A stretch of 6,363 bases of DNA from DASRHD01 sp035499715 (GCA_035499715.1 DATJYF010000182.1:1-6363), one strand, 5' to 3'; shown: positions 1 through 6,363, numbered from the stretch's first letter. The notes: a model not told the origin generated them from the sequence alone. Program-made: numbers and translations.

Positions 1-37
1 GCGGCAAAGCTTGGGTAATGTCTGATGCATCGCCGCT

Positions 38-56
38 GCGGCCGGCTTCCGGCCGC
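38..56. repeat. GC-rich perfect inverted repeat (hairpin) upstream of the first gene
   Basis: Eight-base arms GCGGCCGG and CCGGCCGC flank a three-base CTT loop, so the RNA of either strand would fold into a very stable stem. No T-tract follows on the forward strand, so it is not a classical intrinsic terminator. It lies about 95 bases before the first start codon. It could be the end of an upstream transcript or a leader structure. The rest of positions 1-151 shows no gene and no convincing promoter or ribosome-binding site. Confidence 0.5.
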
Positions 57-151
57 CGTCCGGCGTGCATACCCCGTTATCCTCGGCCCCTGCCGTTTCA
101 TAAACCCGGCCTGGGCCCCGGAACGTCTCTCCACGTCATCCCCAACTCATC

Positions 152-1444
152 ATGAATTGCACCCGCATGTTTACTCCCCTCAAATCAATCGCCGCCGGCC
201 TTCTTGGCCTGCTCGCGGTCAGCGCTTACGCCCAAATCGGCAGCGGTTGGACGTCCATCAGCGAAGGCTTCAAGGTCCAGACCTCCGGCAGCGGCAAGGT
301 CAACGGTGACACCTTCTCGGTCACTTCCACCAGCTCCGGCACCAAGGACCGCGCCGAACGCGAATACGCCACCTGGTCATCCGGCACGCACCAATTTCAG
401 GGCGATTGCACGGTGCTCAGCTTTGGCGGCACCGGCATCTGCGTGAAACAGACCTTCCAGAAGGACAGCGGCCCGTGGAACATGGTCGCCCTCAAGCACG
501 ATGGCACCATTTATGAAGTCTCCACCGGCCAGACGCTCGGCTCGTTCACGGTGGGCACGAGCTTCCGTGTCAACACCATCCTGGATTGCGACGCCCACAC
601 GGTCAAAGTCTACATCAACGGCACATTGGCGGAGACCTTGACCGGCGGCAAAAATCCGATCTACGACAAGTGCGGCACCTACCGGATCGACAGCGGCAGC
701 GCTCCCATCACCGCAACCTGGACCAACGTCCAGTTCTGGCAGGGCGGCAGCAGCAGCGGCGGTGGTGGCGGCACGGTGGCCGCGCCCGCCTTCAGTCCCG
801 GCGGCGGCACCTACACCAGCGCGCAAAGCGTGAGCATCTCCGATTCCACCAGCGGTGTCTCGATCCGCTATACGACCGACGGCAGCACGCCGGGCGAAAC
901 GGCCGGCACCGTTTATTCCGGCCCGGTTTACATCAGCGCCACCGCCACGCTCAAGGCCATGGCCTACAAGAGCGGCTCGAGCGACAGCCCGGTCACCACC
1001 GCCACTTATACGATCAAGGCCGCACCTCCGCCGACCCTCAACCTCGAGGCGGAAAGCCTGAGCTACACCGGCAGCGGCGCGACCACCTCGGTCCAGACCG
1101 ACACCAACTCCAGCGGCGGCAAATGGGTCGAACTCGCCGGCAACAGCGTGGGTGACTCCATCACCTTCACCGTGCCCAACGTCGCGGCCGGGACCTACCA
1201 GCTGAAGATGGAATGGAAGGGCAACAACAGCCGTGGCATCCTCCAGCTCTCGGTCGACGGCACCAACCTCGGCTCGACCCTGGACCAGTATGCCTCCGGC
1301 CAGACCTACCCGACGACAACGTTCGGCAACGTGACCTTCAGCTCCGCCGGCAACCACACCGTCCGCCTGACCGTCACGGGCAAGAACTCCAAGTCGAGCT
1401 CCTACCAGCTCTCCGCCGACAAGTTCACACTCGTCGGTCAGTGA
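152..1444 (+). CDS. Secreted modular carbohydrate-active protein: PL7-like jelly roll, CHB_HEX_C-like domain, CBM6/35-like domain
   Basis: This 430-residue exported protein probably binds, and possibly cleaves, a polysaccharide. Residues 1-27 form a Sec signal peptide: a basic start, the hydrophobic run IAAGLLGLLAVSAYA, and likely cleavage after AYA before Q28. An ATG at 167 (residue 6) would give an equally good signal peptide; neither start has a Shine-Dalgarno sequence. Residues 28-197 look like a concanavalin-type beta-sandwich. They contain RAERE (67-71), VKQTF (98-102) and YDKCGTYR (171-178), which recall the RxELR, QIH and YxKxGxY motifs of PL7 alginate lyases, but the catalytic His of QIH appears to be Phe. 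Four cysteines (86, 97, 146, 174) could form two disulfides. A Gly/Ser linker (198-207) leads to a chitobiase/hexosaminidase C-terminal-like domain (209-289, with YTTDGSTP). A CBM6/35-like sandwich follows at 296-428, starting LEAESL. The domain calls come from motif reading; the enzyme class is uncertain and the protein may be only a lectin. It is a single gene with its own terminator. Confidence 0.85.
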   Translation: MNCTRMFTPLKSIAAGLLGLLAVSAYAQIGSGWTSISEGFKVQTSGSGKVNGDTFSVTSTSSGTKDRAEREYATWSSGTHQFQGDCTVLSFGGTGICVKQTFQKDSGPWNMVALKHDGTIYEVSTGQTLGSFTVGTSFRVNTILDCDAHTVKVYINGTLAETLTGGKNPIYDKCGTYRIDSGSAPITATWTNVQFWQGGSSSGGGGGTVAAPAFSPGGGTYTSAQSVSISDSTSGVSIRYTTDGSTPGETAGTVYSGPVYISATATLKAMAYKSGSSDSPVTTATYTIKAAPPPTLNLEAESLSYTGSGATTSVQTDTNSSGGKWVELAGNSVGDSITFTVPNVAAGTYQLKMEWKGNNSRGILQLSVDGTNLGSTLDQYASGQTYPTTTFGNVTFSSAGNHTVRLTVTGKNSKSSSYQLSADKFTLVGQ

Positions 1445-1468
1445 TTCATTTGCCCGCAAAAAAATCAG

Positions 1469-1499
1469 CGCGGCAACCGAAGAGGTTGCCGCGTTTTTT
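1469..1499 (+). terminator. Intrinsic terminator, probably serving both converging genes
   Basis: A perfect 10-bp stem (CGCGGCAACC at 1469-1478 with GGTTGCCGCG at 1484-1493) closes a five-base GAAGA loop and is followed directly by six T residues (1494-1499), 25 bases after the stop of the forward gene. A run of seven A residues (1458-1464) precedes the stem. On the reverse strand the same hairpin would therefore be followed, after four bases, by seven U residues. A terminator for the reverse-strand glycosidase is thus plausible, though less ideal. Confidence 0.9.
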
Positions 1500-1568
1500 G
1501 TTTCTGCGGTGGACTGTTCAGAATGACATGGGGGCTTCGAAACGACTACCGATATTTTTTAGACCGCT

Positions 1569-4079
1569 CTAGGTTTTGATTTCCAGATCCGTAAGTGGCC
1601 GGCCTTCCGGCACCACGATGACGGTTTCGCCCTTGGTCGTCGGGATTTCCAGCGTCTTGCCGGAAAGCGTCTCGCCGGTTTTTCCGTCGCGATAGACAGT
1701 CACGCCGGCTTCGCCCCAGGGATTGGCCAGCTCGCACGTGCTGCCGAGGCCGGACTTCAGTTCCACAAACTGGATTTTTCCATCCTTCTGCGCCGAGGTG
1801 ACGACGAACGCGCCGCGGGCCAGCAGCCGGAAGCTCACGTCCCAATCCTTCGGCCAGGCGGGGAAAACCTGCATCGTGACGTGCGACAGATCGCTCGTCA
1901 CGGTGTCGGTCAGGAGCGACGACTGGATGCCGAAGGAGAGGCCGGCGATGTGTTCGGCGTCGATCGCGCCGGGTCCTTCGCGCAGGCGCAGGCGGTTGCG
2001 GAAAATCTGTGCGCCGCCGTCGCCCTCTGGGTCGATGAAACCGCCGAGCCGGTCAAAACCGAGGAAACGGGCCTTGAGTTCGGGCTGGGCGCCGAGCGGC
2101 GCAATCGCGCCTTCGCCTCCGCCGACAAACGAGCCGAACGGCCGGTTCGGGCCCCGGTCCAGCGGGCGGTTGGCGCCGTGCTGCTGCTGGCGTCGCTCCG
2201 GATTGGTGGTATCGAAATTGCCGCGGCGGCCGGAGCCCGGCCCGGGCGGGGCCAGATTGTCCGCGATGTCCTGCCATTTTGGCCGCAGGTCGGCGTCGAC
2301 GCCGAGGATCTCCGAGGCTGCGACCGCCATCGGAAAGATCGTGTGCATGGCGCCCAGCTCGCTCGGCGTGTCCGACGAGTCCCAGTCGCTTTCGATCCGG
2401 TTCACGTGGTGGATGTGATACTTCCCGTCCGCCTCTTTCTGGACGTTGGGAAAATTGCGATAAAACTCCGCCACGCCCTTGATCATGGGATAGGCTTCGT
2501 TGCGCAGCCAATCCTTGTCGCCGGTGAATTCGTAGCGCTGCCAGAATTCGGAGGCGGTGCCGGCGGCGCCTGAGAGGAAGTGCGTGCAATGGCCGAAAAT
2601 GCCATCTCCCTTGGTGGGCACGATCAGGTGGCCGTGGACGTAGGTTCCGTCGTTCTGGAAATTGTAGCGGCTGCTGTGGCGGTTCATGGTTTCAACCCAG
2701 AACTGGAATTCGGGCGAGCGCTGCTCGTAGGATTTGCGGACGAGGAAAAGGTCCTGGAATTCCTTGACCAGATTGTCGGGCAGCCGATCGGGGCCGTTGA
2801 AGAAGGTGATCTCGGGGATGTAAATGCCCTGCGAGTCCCACTGCTGCCGGGCGGCGAGGGCGCAGGCGTCGTACATGCCGAAGTAGAGGGAGTAAAACGG
2901 ATCCATCAGATCGACGTGACCGGACGACAGCAGGTCGTGGTAATACGCGTCGGTGTTGGCGTGCCAGTATTGCGAGCCCCAGCGGCGGAAGTCGCCGTTG
3001 GTGTACCAGATCATGCCACCGAAGCGCGGCGGATAGACGCCGTGCGAGCTGGCGTTCATGAGGTACATAAAATAAATATAGTTGCCGCTGACGAAATCGG
3101 CCTGCTGGTCGGCGCTGGACATGGCGACGAAGCCGGTGGCCCAAAAGTCGTGCCACCAAGCGGCGGTGTCGGCGGCGAGCCCGTCGAAGCCTTTTGGCGC
3201 TGCGGTGTCGAGCGCGGTGAGCGCGAGCGAGGCGGTGTCTTGTTTCGGGTCGAAGCTCGCCGCGCTGCCGATGAGGATGGTGAATTTTCCGTGGTCGGGC
3301 GCGGCGACCAGCTGGACGGTGGATTCGTTGAGGTAGCGCGCCTTCGACGGGCGGCCCACAATGCCGATGGCGATCGCCGACGAGTCATAAAATTCGAGTT
3401 CCTGGAACTGCTGTGTGAGCGCGATGTGACCGTCGCGGATATCGAGGCGCGACGTCGCGTAGTGATTCGCCGTCTGCACCTTCACGGCGTGCTCGGTCAT
3501 CAATTTGTAGTTCTGGCCGAAAAATCCCTGCATCTGGTACCGGAGCATGCGCAGGTCGATGCAGATCGGCTCCGGAGCCGCGCGCTCGTCGTCGATCTCA
3601 ACCGCCATGACGTCGGCTTTCGGCCAGCCCAGCACGCGTGCCGTGACGCCTTTGCCTTGCGCCGTCATCACGCCGTCATAAACCGAAAGGTGCTGGTGAA
3701 AATTCTTCCCGGTGAACACGTCGTCGCCAGCCTCGACGAGATTGATATCCACATATCCGCAGCCGCTGGCATAATCCGAATCGGCACGGGGAAAGCTCAC
3801 GGTCGAGCTGTCCTGGCCAAAGACGTCGACGCGGTTGATCTGAAATTTGAGGGCCGACGGCGTGGTCCAGACGAGGCTGCCCATGCGGCCGTTGCCGACC
3901 GGCATGCCTTCTTCGCTGCGTGTGGCGGGCGACGTGTAGTCCAGGTCGCCCGGCGCAACGGCTTCGCGCAGGTCCAGGTCCATGCCCGCGCCCAAGGCGA
4001 GCGTGGAAGCGAGGGCGAAGAGGGAGGCGGAGAGAAACGGCGCGAGACCGGCGAAGCGGAAAGGTGTGGTTGGGTTCAC
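1569..4079 (-). CDS. Exported GH95-like (six-hairpin) glycosidase
   Basis: Predicted 836-residue secreted glycoside hydrolase, probably removing a terminal sugar such as L-fucose or L-galactose; the substrate is inferred. The GTG start at 4079 was chosen because it gives a clean signal peptide (residues 1-31, hydrophobic core about 11-28, ending LALGA). An ATG at 4160 is in frame but adds 27 Arg/Ser/Pro-rich residues ahead of it. Architecture follows GH95: an N-terminal beta-sandwich (about 33-300) with MPVGNGRMGSLVW (59-71), resembling the family's PIGNGRLGAMV; an alpha/alpha barrel (about 300-725) with FWQRYEFTGDKDWL and SEILGVDADLRPKW; and a C-terminal sandwich (about 730-836) with VFPAWPKDW and ARGAF. 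The IDAEH motif (706-710) aligns with the family's QIDGNFG, making D707 the candidate base-linked Asp. HANTD (373-377) sits where NxN is usual, with N375 retained. E563 is a possible acid. Residues 611-649 form an unusual Arg/Asn/Gln/Pro-rich insert. The gene is divergent from the symporter. Confidence 0.82.
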   Translation of the reverse strand: MNPTTPFRFAGLAPFLSASLFALASTLALGAGMDLDLREAVAPGDLDYTSPATRSEEGMPVGNGRMGSLVWTTPSALKFQINRVDVFGQDSSTVSFPRADSDYASGCGYVDINLVEAGDDVFTGKNFHQHLSVYDGVMTAQGKGVTARVLGWPKADVMAVEIDDERAAPEPICIDLRMLRYQMQGFFGQNYKLMTEHAVKVQTANHYATSRLDIRDGHIALTQQFQELEFYDSSAIAIGIVGRPSKARYLNESTVQLVAAPDHGKFTILIGSAASFDPKQDTASLALTALDTAAPKGFDGLAADTAAWWHDFWATGFVAMSSADQQADFVSGNYIYFMYLMNASSHGVYPPRFGGMIWYTNGDFRRWGSQYWHANTDAYYHDLLSSGHVDLMDPFYSLYFGMYDACALAARQQWDSQGIYIPEITFFNGPDRLPDNLVKEFQDLFLVRKSYEQRSPEFQFWVETMNRHSSRYNFQNDGTYVHGHLIVPTKGDGIFGHCTHFLSGAAGTASEFWQRYEFTGDKDWLRNEAYPMIKGVAEFYRNFPNVQKEADGKYHIHHVNRIESDWDSSDTPSELGAMHTIFPMAVAASEILGVDADLRPKWQDIADNLAPPGPGSGRRGNFDTTNPERRQQQHGANRPLDRGPNRPFGSFVGGGEGAIAPLGAQPELKARFLGFDRLGGFIDPEGDGGAQIFRNRLRLREGPGAIDAEHIAGLSFGIQSSLLTDTVTSDLSHVTMQVFPAWPKDWDVSFRLLARGAFVVTSAQKDGKIQFVELKSGLGSTCELANPWGEAGVTVYRDGKTGETLSGKTLEIPTTKGETVIVVPEGRPLTDLEIKT

Positions 4080-4167
4080 GGGATGGCTTGACGAAAGCCG
4101 CGGCCGAAAAGTGCCAGGGTCGGAGGGCTTTCTTCGGCGCGATTCGCGATGGGAGATCATTTTGGAC

Positions 4168-4183
4168 CGCCGGCCAGCCGGCG
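4168..4183. repeat. GC-rich inverted repeat in the divergent promoter region
   Basis: Seven-base arms CGCCGGC (4168-4174) and GCCGGCG (4177-4183) flank a two-base CA centre. The repeat lies 6 bases from the operator-like dyad, between the two divergent genes. As DNA it could be a protein-binding dyad; as RNA the two-base loop is too tight for the full stem. It may be a chance feature of GC-rich sequence. Confidence 0.3.
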
Positions 4184-4189
4184 TCGAAA

Positions 4190-4201
4190 CAAACCGTTTT
4201 G
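4190..4201. promoter_or_regulatory. LacI-family operator-like dyad
   Basis: CAAACCGTTTTG is a 12-bp dyad centred on CG (4195-4196) with five of six arm positions matching. It resembles the CAAA..CG..TTTG pattern seen at many LacI/GalR-family operators, which commonly control sugar-use genes. It sits in the 219-bp gap between the glycosidase and the symporter. On the reverse strand it lies just downstream of a TTTAAT -10-like hexamer (4212-4217, no good -35), where a bound repressor could block the glycosidase. No regulator gene is in the window. The site is inferred from sequence alone. Confidence 0.35.
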
Positions 4202-4238
4202 GTCCGACGGGATTAAACCGCCCGCGCAAAAAGCTAGG

Positions 4239-4267
4239 TTGACGTTCGCCGTGGACCGTCATCGACT
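4239..4267 (+). promoter_or_regulatory. Possible sigma-70-type promoter for the symporter
   Basis: TTGACG (4239-4244) matches the -35 consensus at five of six positions. It is followed, after 17 bases, by TCGACT (4262-4267), a poor -10 (three of six). Transcription would begin near 4274, giving a leader of about 25 bases. Only the -35 is persuasive. A weak -10 fits a promoter needing an activator, but it also fits chance. Confidence 0.3.
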
Positions 4268-4298
4268 CGGCCCTCCGTAGCTCCAACCCCACGCCCAC

Positions 4299-6239
4299 AT
4301 GGTCACTATCCAACTCGGATGGATCGATTATGCGATCCTCATTGCCTACACCTGTTTTGTCATCGGTATCGGCTTCGCCCTGAAGCGATACATGAAGAGC
4401 TCGTCCGACTTTCTCACGTCGGGCCGCTCGATCCCGACCTGGGTCACGGGCCTGGCCTTCATCTCGGCCAATCTCGGCGCGCTGGAGCTGGTCGGCATGG
4501 CGGCCAGCGGAGCGAAATACGGCATCGCCACGGCTCACTTCTACTGGGTGGGTGCGATTCCCGCGATGGTGTTCCTCGCGGTGTTCATGATGCCGTTTTA
4601 CTACGGCTCGAAGGCGCGCTCGGTGCCGGAATATCTCAAGATGCGGTTCGACGAGCGCGTGCGCGCGCTCAACTCGATCGCCTTCGCGGTCATGACCGTC
4701 TTTGCCTCGGGCATCTCGATGAACGCGCTGGCGAAACTGCTCAACCAGCTGCTCGGCTGGGATTATCATCTGAGCCTCTGGATCTGCTCCGGCGTCGTGT
4801 TGCTCTACGTGCTCAAGGGCGGCCTCACTTCCGCCATTTATACCGAGGTGCTGCAGTTCTTCATGATCGTCCTCGGCTTCGCGCCCGTTGTCTATCTCGG
4901 CCTCAAGGACGTCGGCGGCTGGGAAGTGGTCAAAGCCCGGCTCATGGAAGTGGCGCAGCACCCCGCCGCCCTTGGCCTCGCCGCCGCCGGCAAGACCTAC
5001 GCCCCCAACGCCTGGACGAGCGCGTGGCGGCCGCTCCTCGCCGGACCATCGGCCAATCCCATGGGCGTCGACTGGTTCGCGATGGTCTTCGGCCTCGGAT
5101 TCGTGCTCTCGTTCGGCTACTGGTGCACCAATTTCCTCGTCGTCCAGCGCGCCATGGCGGCCAAGAACATGGGCGCCGCCCGCCGCACGCCGATCGTCGC
5201 GGCCGTGCCGAAGATGCTTTTCCCGGTGCTGGTCATTCTGCCCGGCATGATCGCCGTGGCGTTGACCTCGATGCCGGAAAAGAATTATCGCATCCCGCCG
5301 CCGATCGTCGCCGATGCCGTCTACACCCAGGCCGTCGCGGCGGTCAGAAGCTCGGGAACGATGGATCCTCCCGCCGCCTACCGCGCCGTCAGCGACGTCA
5401 TGGGCAAAAAGATGGACGAGCCGAAGGTCGTCGCGCTCGTCGAAAGCGCGCACGCCGGCACCCTCACGGACGAGCAGATCAAGCAGGGGCTCTACAACGC
5501 GATTTCCGAGTACGATTACGACGGCGTGATTCTTTCGCTGGTGAAGAAGTACTGCCCGACCGGGCTCCTCGGCCTCGCCCTCACCGCGCTGCTCGCCTCG
5601 TTCATGTCCGGCATGGCGGGCAACGTCACGGCGTTCAACACCGTCTGGACCTACGATCTTTACCAGGCCTACCTCGCGCCGAACAAGAGCGACGAACATT
5701 ACATGTGGATGGGCAAGGCCGTCACCGTGTTCGGCATCCTCTTCAGCATCGCCTGCGCCTATTTCGCGCGGCAGTACAACAACGCCATGGACATCATCCA
5801 GCTCGTGTTCGGCTTCGTCAACGCGCCGCTGTTTGCCACCTTCCTGCTCGGCATGTTCTGGAAACGCACCACCGGCACGGGCGCCTTCCTCGGCCTCTTC
5901 GGCGGCATCGCCACCTCGGCCGTGTTTCACTCGCTCACGATCGCCACCGGCAATGCGCCGGGCATCAAGGGCGGTTACGTCGCCGTGCTCCAGACCTTCC
6001 CGAGCGAAATGGCCCAGAATTTCTGGCTCGCCGCGTTTGCCTTCATCGTCTGCTTCCTCCTGACCGCCGGCATCTCCCTCGCCACGGCGCAGAACAAGAA
6101 GGACGACGAGTTGCGGGGCCTCGTCTATTCGCTCACGCCCAAACTCAAGGACGAACACGAGCCCTGGTACATCCGGCCGGCCATCGCCGGCTCGGTTCTG
6201 CTCGCGGCCTGCATTGTCATCAACGCCATTTTCTGGTAA
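4299..6239 (+). CDS. Sodium:solute symporter (SSS family), probable sugar or sugar-acid importer
   Basis: This 646-residue inner-membrane protein most likely couples Na+ entry to uptake of a sugar-type solute. Hydrophobicity suggests about 14 helices, roughly at 9-27, 46-66, 78-101, 122-149, 156-173, 180-202, 257-283, 300-324, 420-445, 470-491, 499-520, 527-548, 573-597 and 626-645, as in SGLT-type members. Family marks include ISANLGALELVGM (55-67), GGLTSAIYTEVLQFF (174-188) and PTGLLGLALTALLASFMSG (420-438), then TYDLYQ (451-456). At the Na2-site position, where many members have Ser-Ser, this protein reads S437-G438. Residues about 325-412 form a hydrophilic, probably periplasmic loop much longer than the core family needs. 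The ATG at 4299 is preceded by pyrimidine-rich sequence without a Shine-Dalgarno motif. The gene is divergent from the glycosidase and followed after 18 bases by a small membrane protein, suggesting an operon. Substrate identity is inferred from context only. Confidence 0.93.
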   Translation: MVTIQLGWIDYAILIAYTCFVIGIGFALKRYMKSSSDFLTSGRSIPTWVTGLAFISANLGALELVGMAASGAKYGIATAHFYWVGAIPAMVFLAVFMMPFYYGSKARSVPEYLKMRFDERVRALNSIAFAVMTVFASGISMNALAKLLNQLLGWDYHLSLWICSGVVLLYVLKGGLTSAIYTEVLQFFMIVLGFAPVVYLGLKDVGGWEVVKARLMEVAQHPAALGLAAAGKTYAPNAWTSAWRPLLAGPSANPMGVDWFAMVFGLGFVLSFGYWCTNFLVVQRAMAAKNMGAARRTPIVAAVPKMLFPVLVILPGMIAVALTSMPEKNYRIPPPIVADAVYTQAVAAVRSSGTMDPPAAYRAVSDVMGKKMDEPKVVALVESAHAGTLTDEQIKQGLYNAISEYDYDGVILSLVKKYCPTGLLGLALTALLASFMSGMAGNVTAFNTVWTYDLYQAYLAPNKSDEHYMWMGKAVTVFGILFSIACAYFARQYNNAMDIIQLVFGFVNAPLFATFLLGMFWKRTTGTGAFLGLFGGIATSAVFHSLTIATGNAPGIKGGYVAVLQTFPSEMAQNFWLAAFAFIVCFLLTAGISLATAQNKKDDELRGLVYSLTPKLKDEHEPWYIRPAIAGSVLLAACIVINAIFW

Positions 6240-6244
6240 ACCAC

Positions 6245-6253
6245 GGAAAGGAA
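6245..6253 (+). promoter_or_regulatory. Shine-Dalgarno site of the small membrane protein gene
   Basis: GGAAAGGAA is purine-rich and includes AAGGA (6248-6252), five bases before the ATG at 6258. It fixes that start codon. It is the only clear Shine-Dalgarno sequence ahead of any gene in the window and fits reinitiation after the symporter stop at 6237-6239. Confidence 0.7.
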
Positions 6254-6257
6254 TTTT

Positions 6258-6363
6258 ATGGGACTCGATATTCGACTGCCAATTGGCCTCATGTTCTCGC
6301 TGGTGGGCGTGCTCCTGCTCATTGCCGGCAAAGTCTACGACAGCGGGGCGATGCGCGCGAAGT
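6258..6363 (+). CDS. Small membrane protein following the symporter (5' part only)
   Basis: The first 35 codons are present; the gene runs off the window. The start reads MGLDIRLPIGLMFSLVGVLL, with one membrane helix at about residues 8-24 and then a short polar stretch (GKVYDSGAMRAK). A good ribosome-binding site and an 18-base gap after the symporter stop indicate co-transcription and probably coupled translation. Short membrane proteins beginning in this way are, to my recollection, common directly after SSS symporters in Verrucomicrobiota and Planctomycetota. A role as an accessory subunit or stabiliser of the transporter is inference; no enzyme motif is visible. Confidence 0.75.
   Translation, partial: MGLDIRLPIGLMFSLVGVLLLIAGKVYDSGAMRAK

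Noticed and set aside
76..104. GTTATC and CATAAA as a promoter for the first gene
   Set aside because: The spacing is 17 bases, but the -35 matches at only two of six positions and the -10 at four of six, which is too weak to call.
377..1459. Reverse 360-codon open frame opposite the secreted lectin/lyase-like gene
   Set aside because: Low-complexity Gly/Ala/Val/Arg product with no motif. The forward frame has a signal peptide and three recognisable domains.
2580..4091. Forward 503-codon open frame opposite the glycosidase
   Set aside because: Its product shows only the Val/Ala/Arg/Gly/Glu-rich composition typical of antisense frames in GC-rich genes, while the reverse strand has recognisable GH95-like blocks throughout.
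4093..4138. Two short overlapping stems in the possible glycosidase leader (4093-4099 with 4126-4132; 4103-4108 with 4133-4138)
   Set aside because: They could form alternative or pseudoknotted structures, but arms of six to seven bases are expected by chance here, and no known riboswitch consensus was recognised.
4158..4160. ATG at 4160 as the glycosidase start
   Set aside because: It would place a 27-residue Arg/Ser/Pro-rich stretch before an otherwise standard signal peptide, without a clear ribosome-binding site. It is kept as an alternative rather than the main call.
4160..6158. Very long reverse-strand open frame continuing upstream of the glycosidase across the whole symporter
   Set aside because: The translation is rich in Arg, Glu, His and Gly with no domain pattern, and it lies opposite a clear membrane transporter. 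It reflects GC-rich third-position bias. The signal peptide places the real glycosidase start at 4079 (or at most 4160).

Overview
The window is GC-rich coding DNA with three complete genes and the start of a fourth. It looks like a small polysaccharide-utilisation neighbourhood. The gene families (a secreted modular lectin/lyase-like protein, a GH95-like six-hairpin glycosidase, a sodium:solute symporter followed by a tiny membrane protein) and the scarcity of Shine-Dalgarno sequences suggest a heterotrophic member of the Verrucomicrobiota, probably near Opitutaceae. This taxonomic placement is inference from gene content and style; no marker gene is present.

Layout. Positions 1-151 are a leader containing a strong GC hairpin. 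A forward gene (152-1444) encodes an exported three-domain protein: a jelly-roll domain with traces of PL7 alginate-lyase motifs, a chitobiase C-terminal-like domain and a CBM6/35-like domain. It ends at a near-perfect intrinsic terminator (1469-1499). That terminator also lies just beyond the 3' end of the converging reverse-strand gene (1569-4079), an exported 836-residue GH95-like glycosidase. A 219-bp divergent region (4080-4298) separates the glycosidase from a forward gene (4299-6239) for a 14-helix sodium:solute symporter. This region holds a LacI-operator-like dyad, a GC inverted repeat and a weak promoter. Eighteen bases after the symporter stop, a small membrane protein starts with a good ribosome-binding site and runs off the window.

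Inferred working model: the lectin/lyase-like protein binds or cuts an acidic or fucose-bearing polysaccharide outside the cytoplasm. The glycosidase releases a terminal sugar in the periplasm or outside, and the symporter with its small partner imports the product. The glycosidase and symporter share one control region, so a single regulator encoded elsewhere could switch both. No mobile element, RNA gene or CRISPR array was seen. The very long reverse-strand reading frame across the symporter, and the long forward frame across the glycosidase, are codon-bias shadows.
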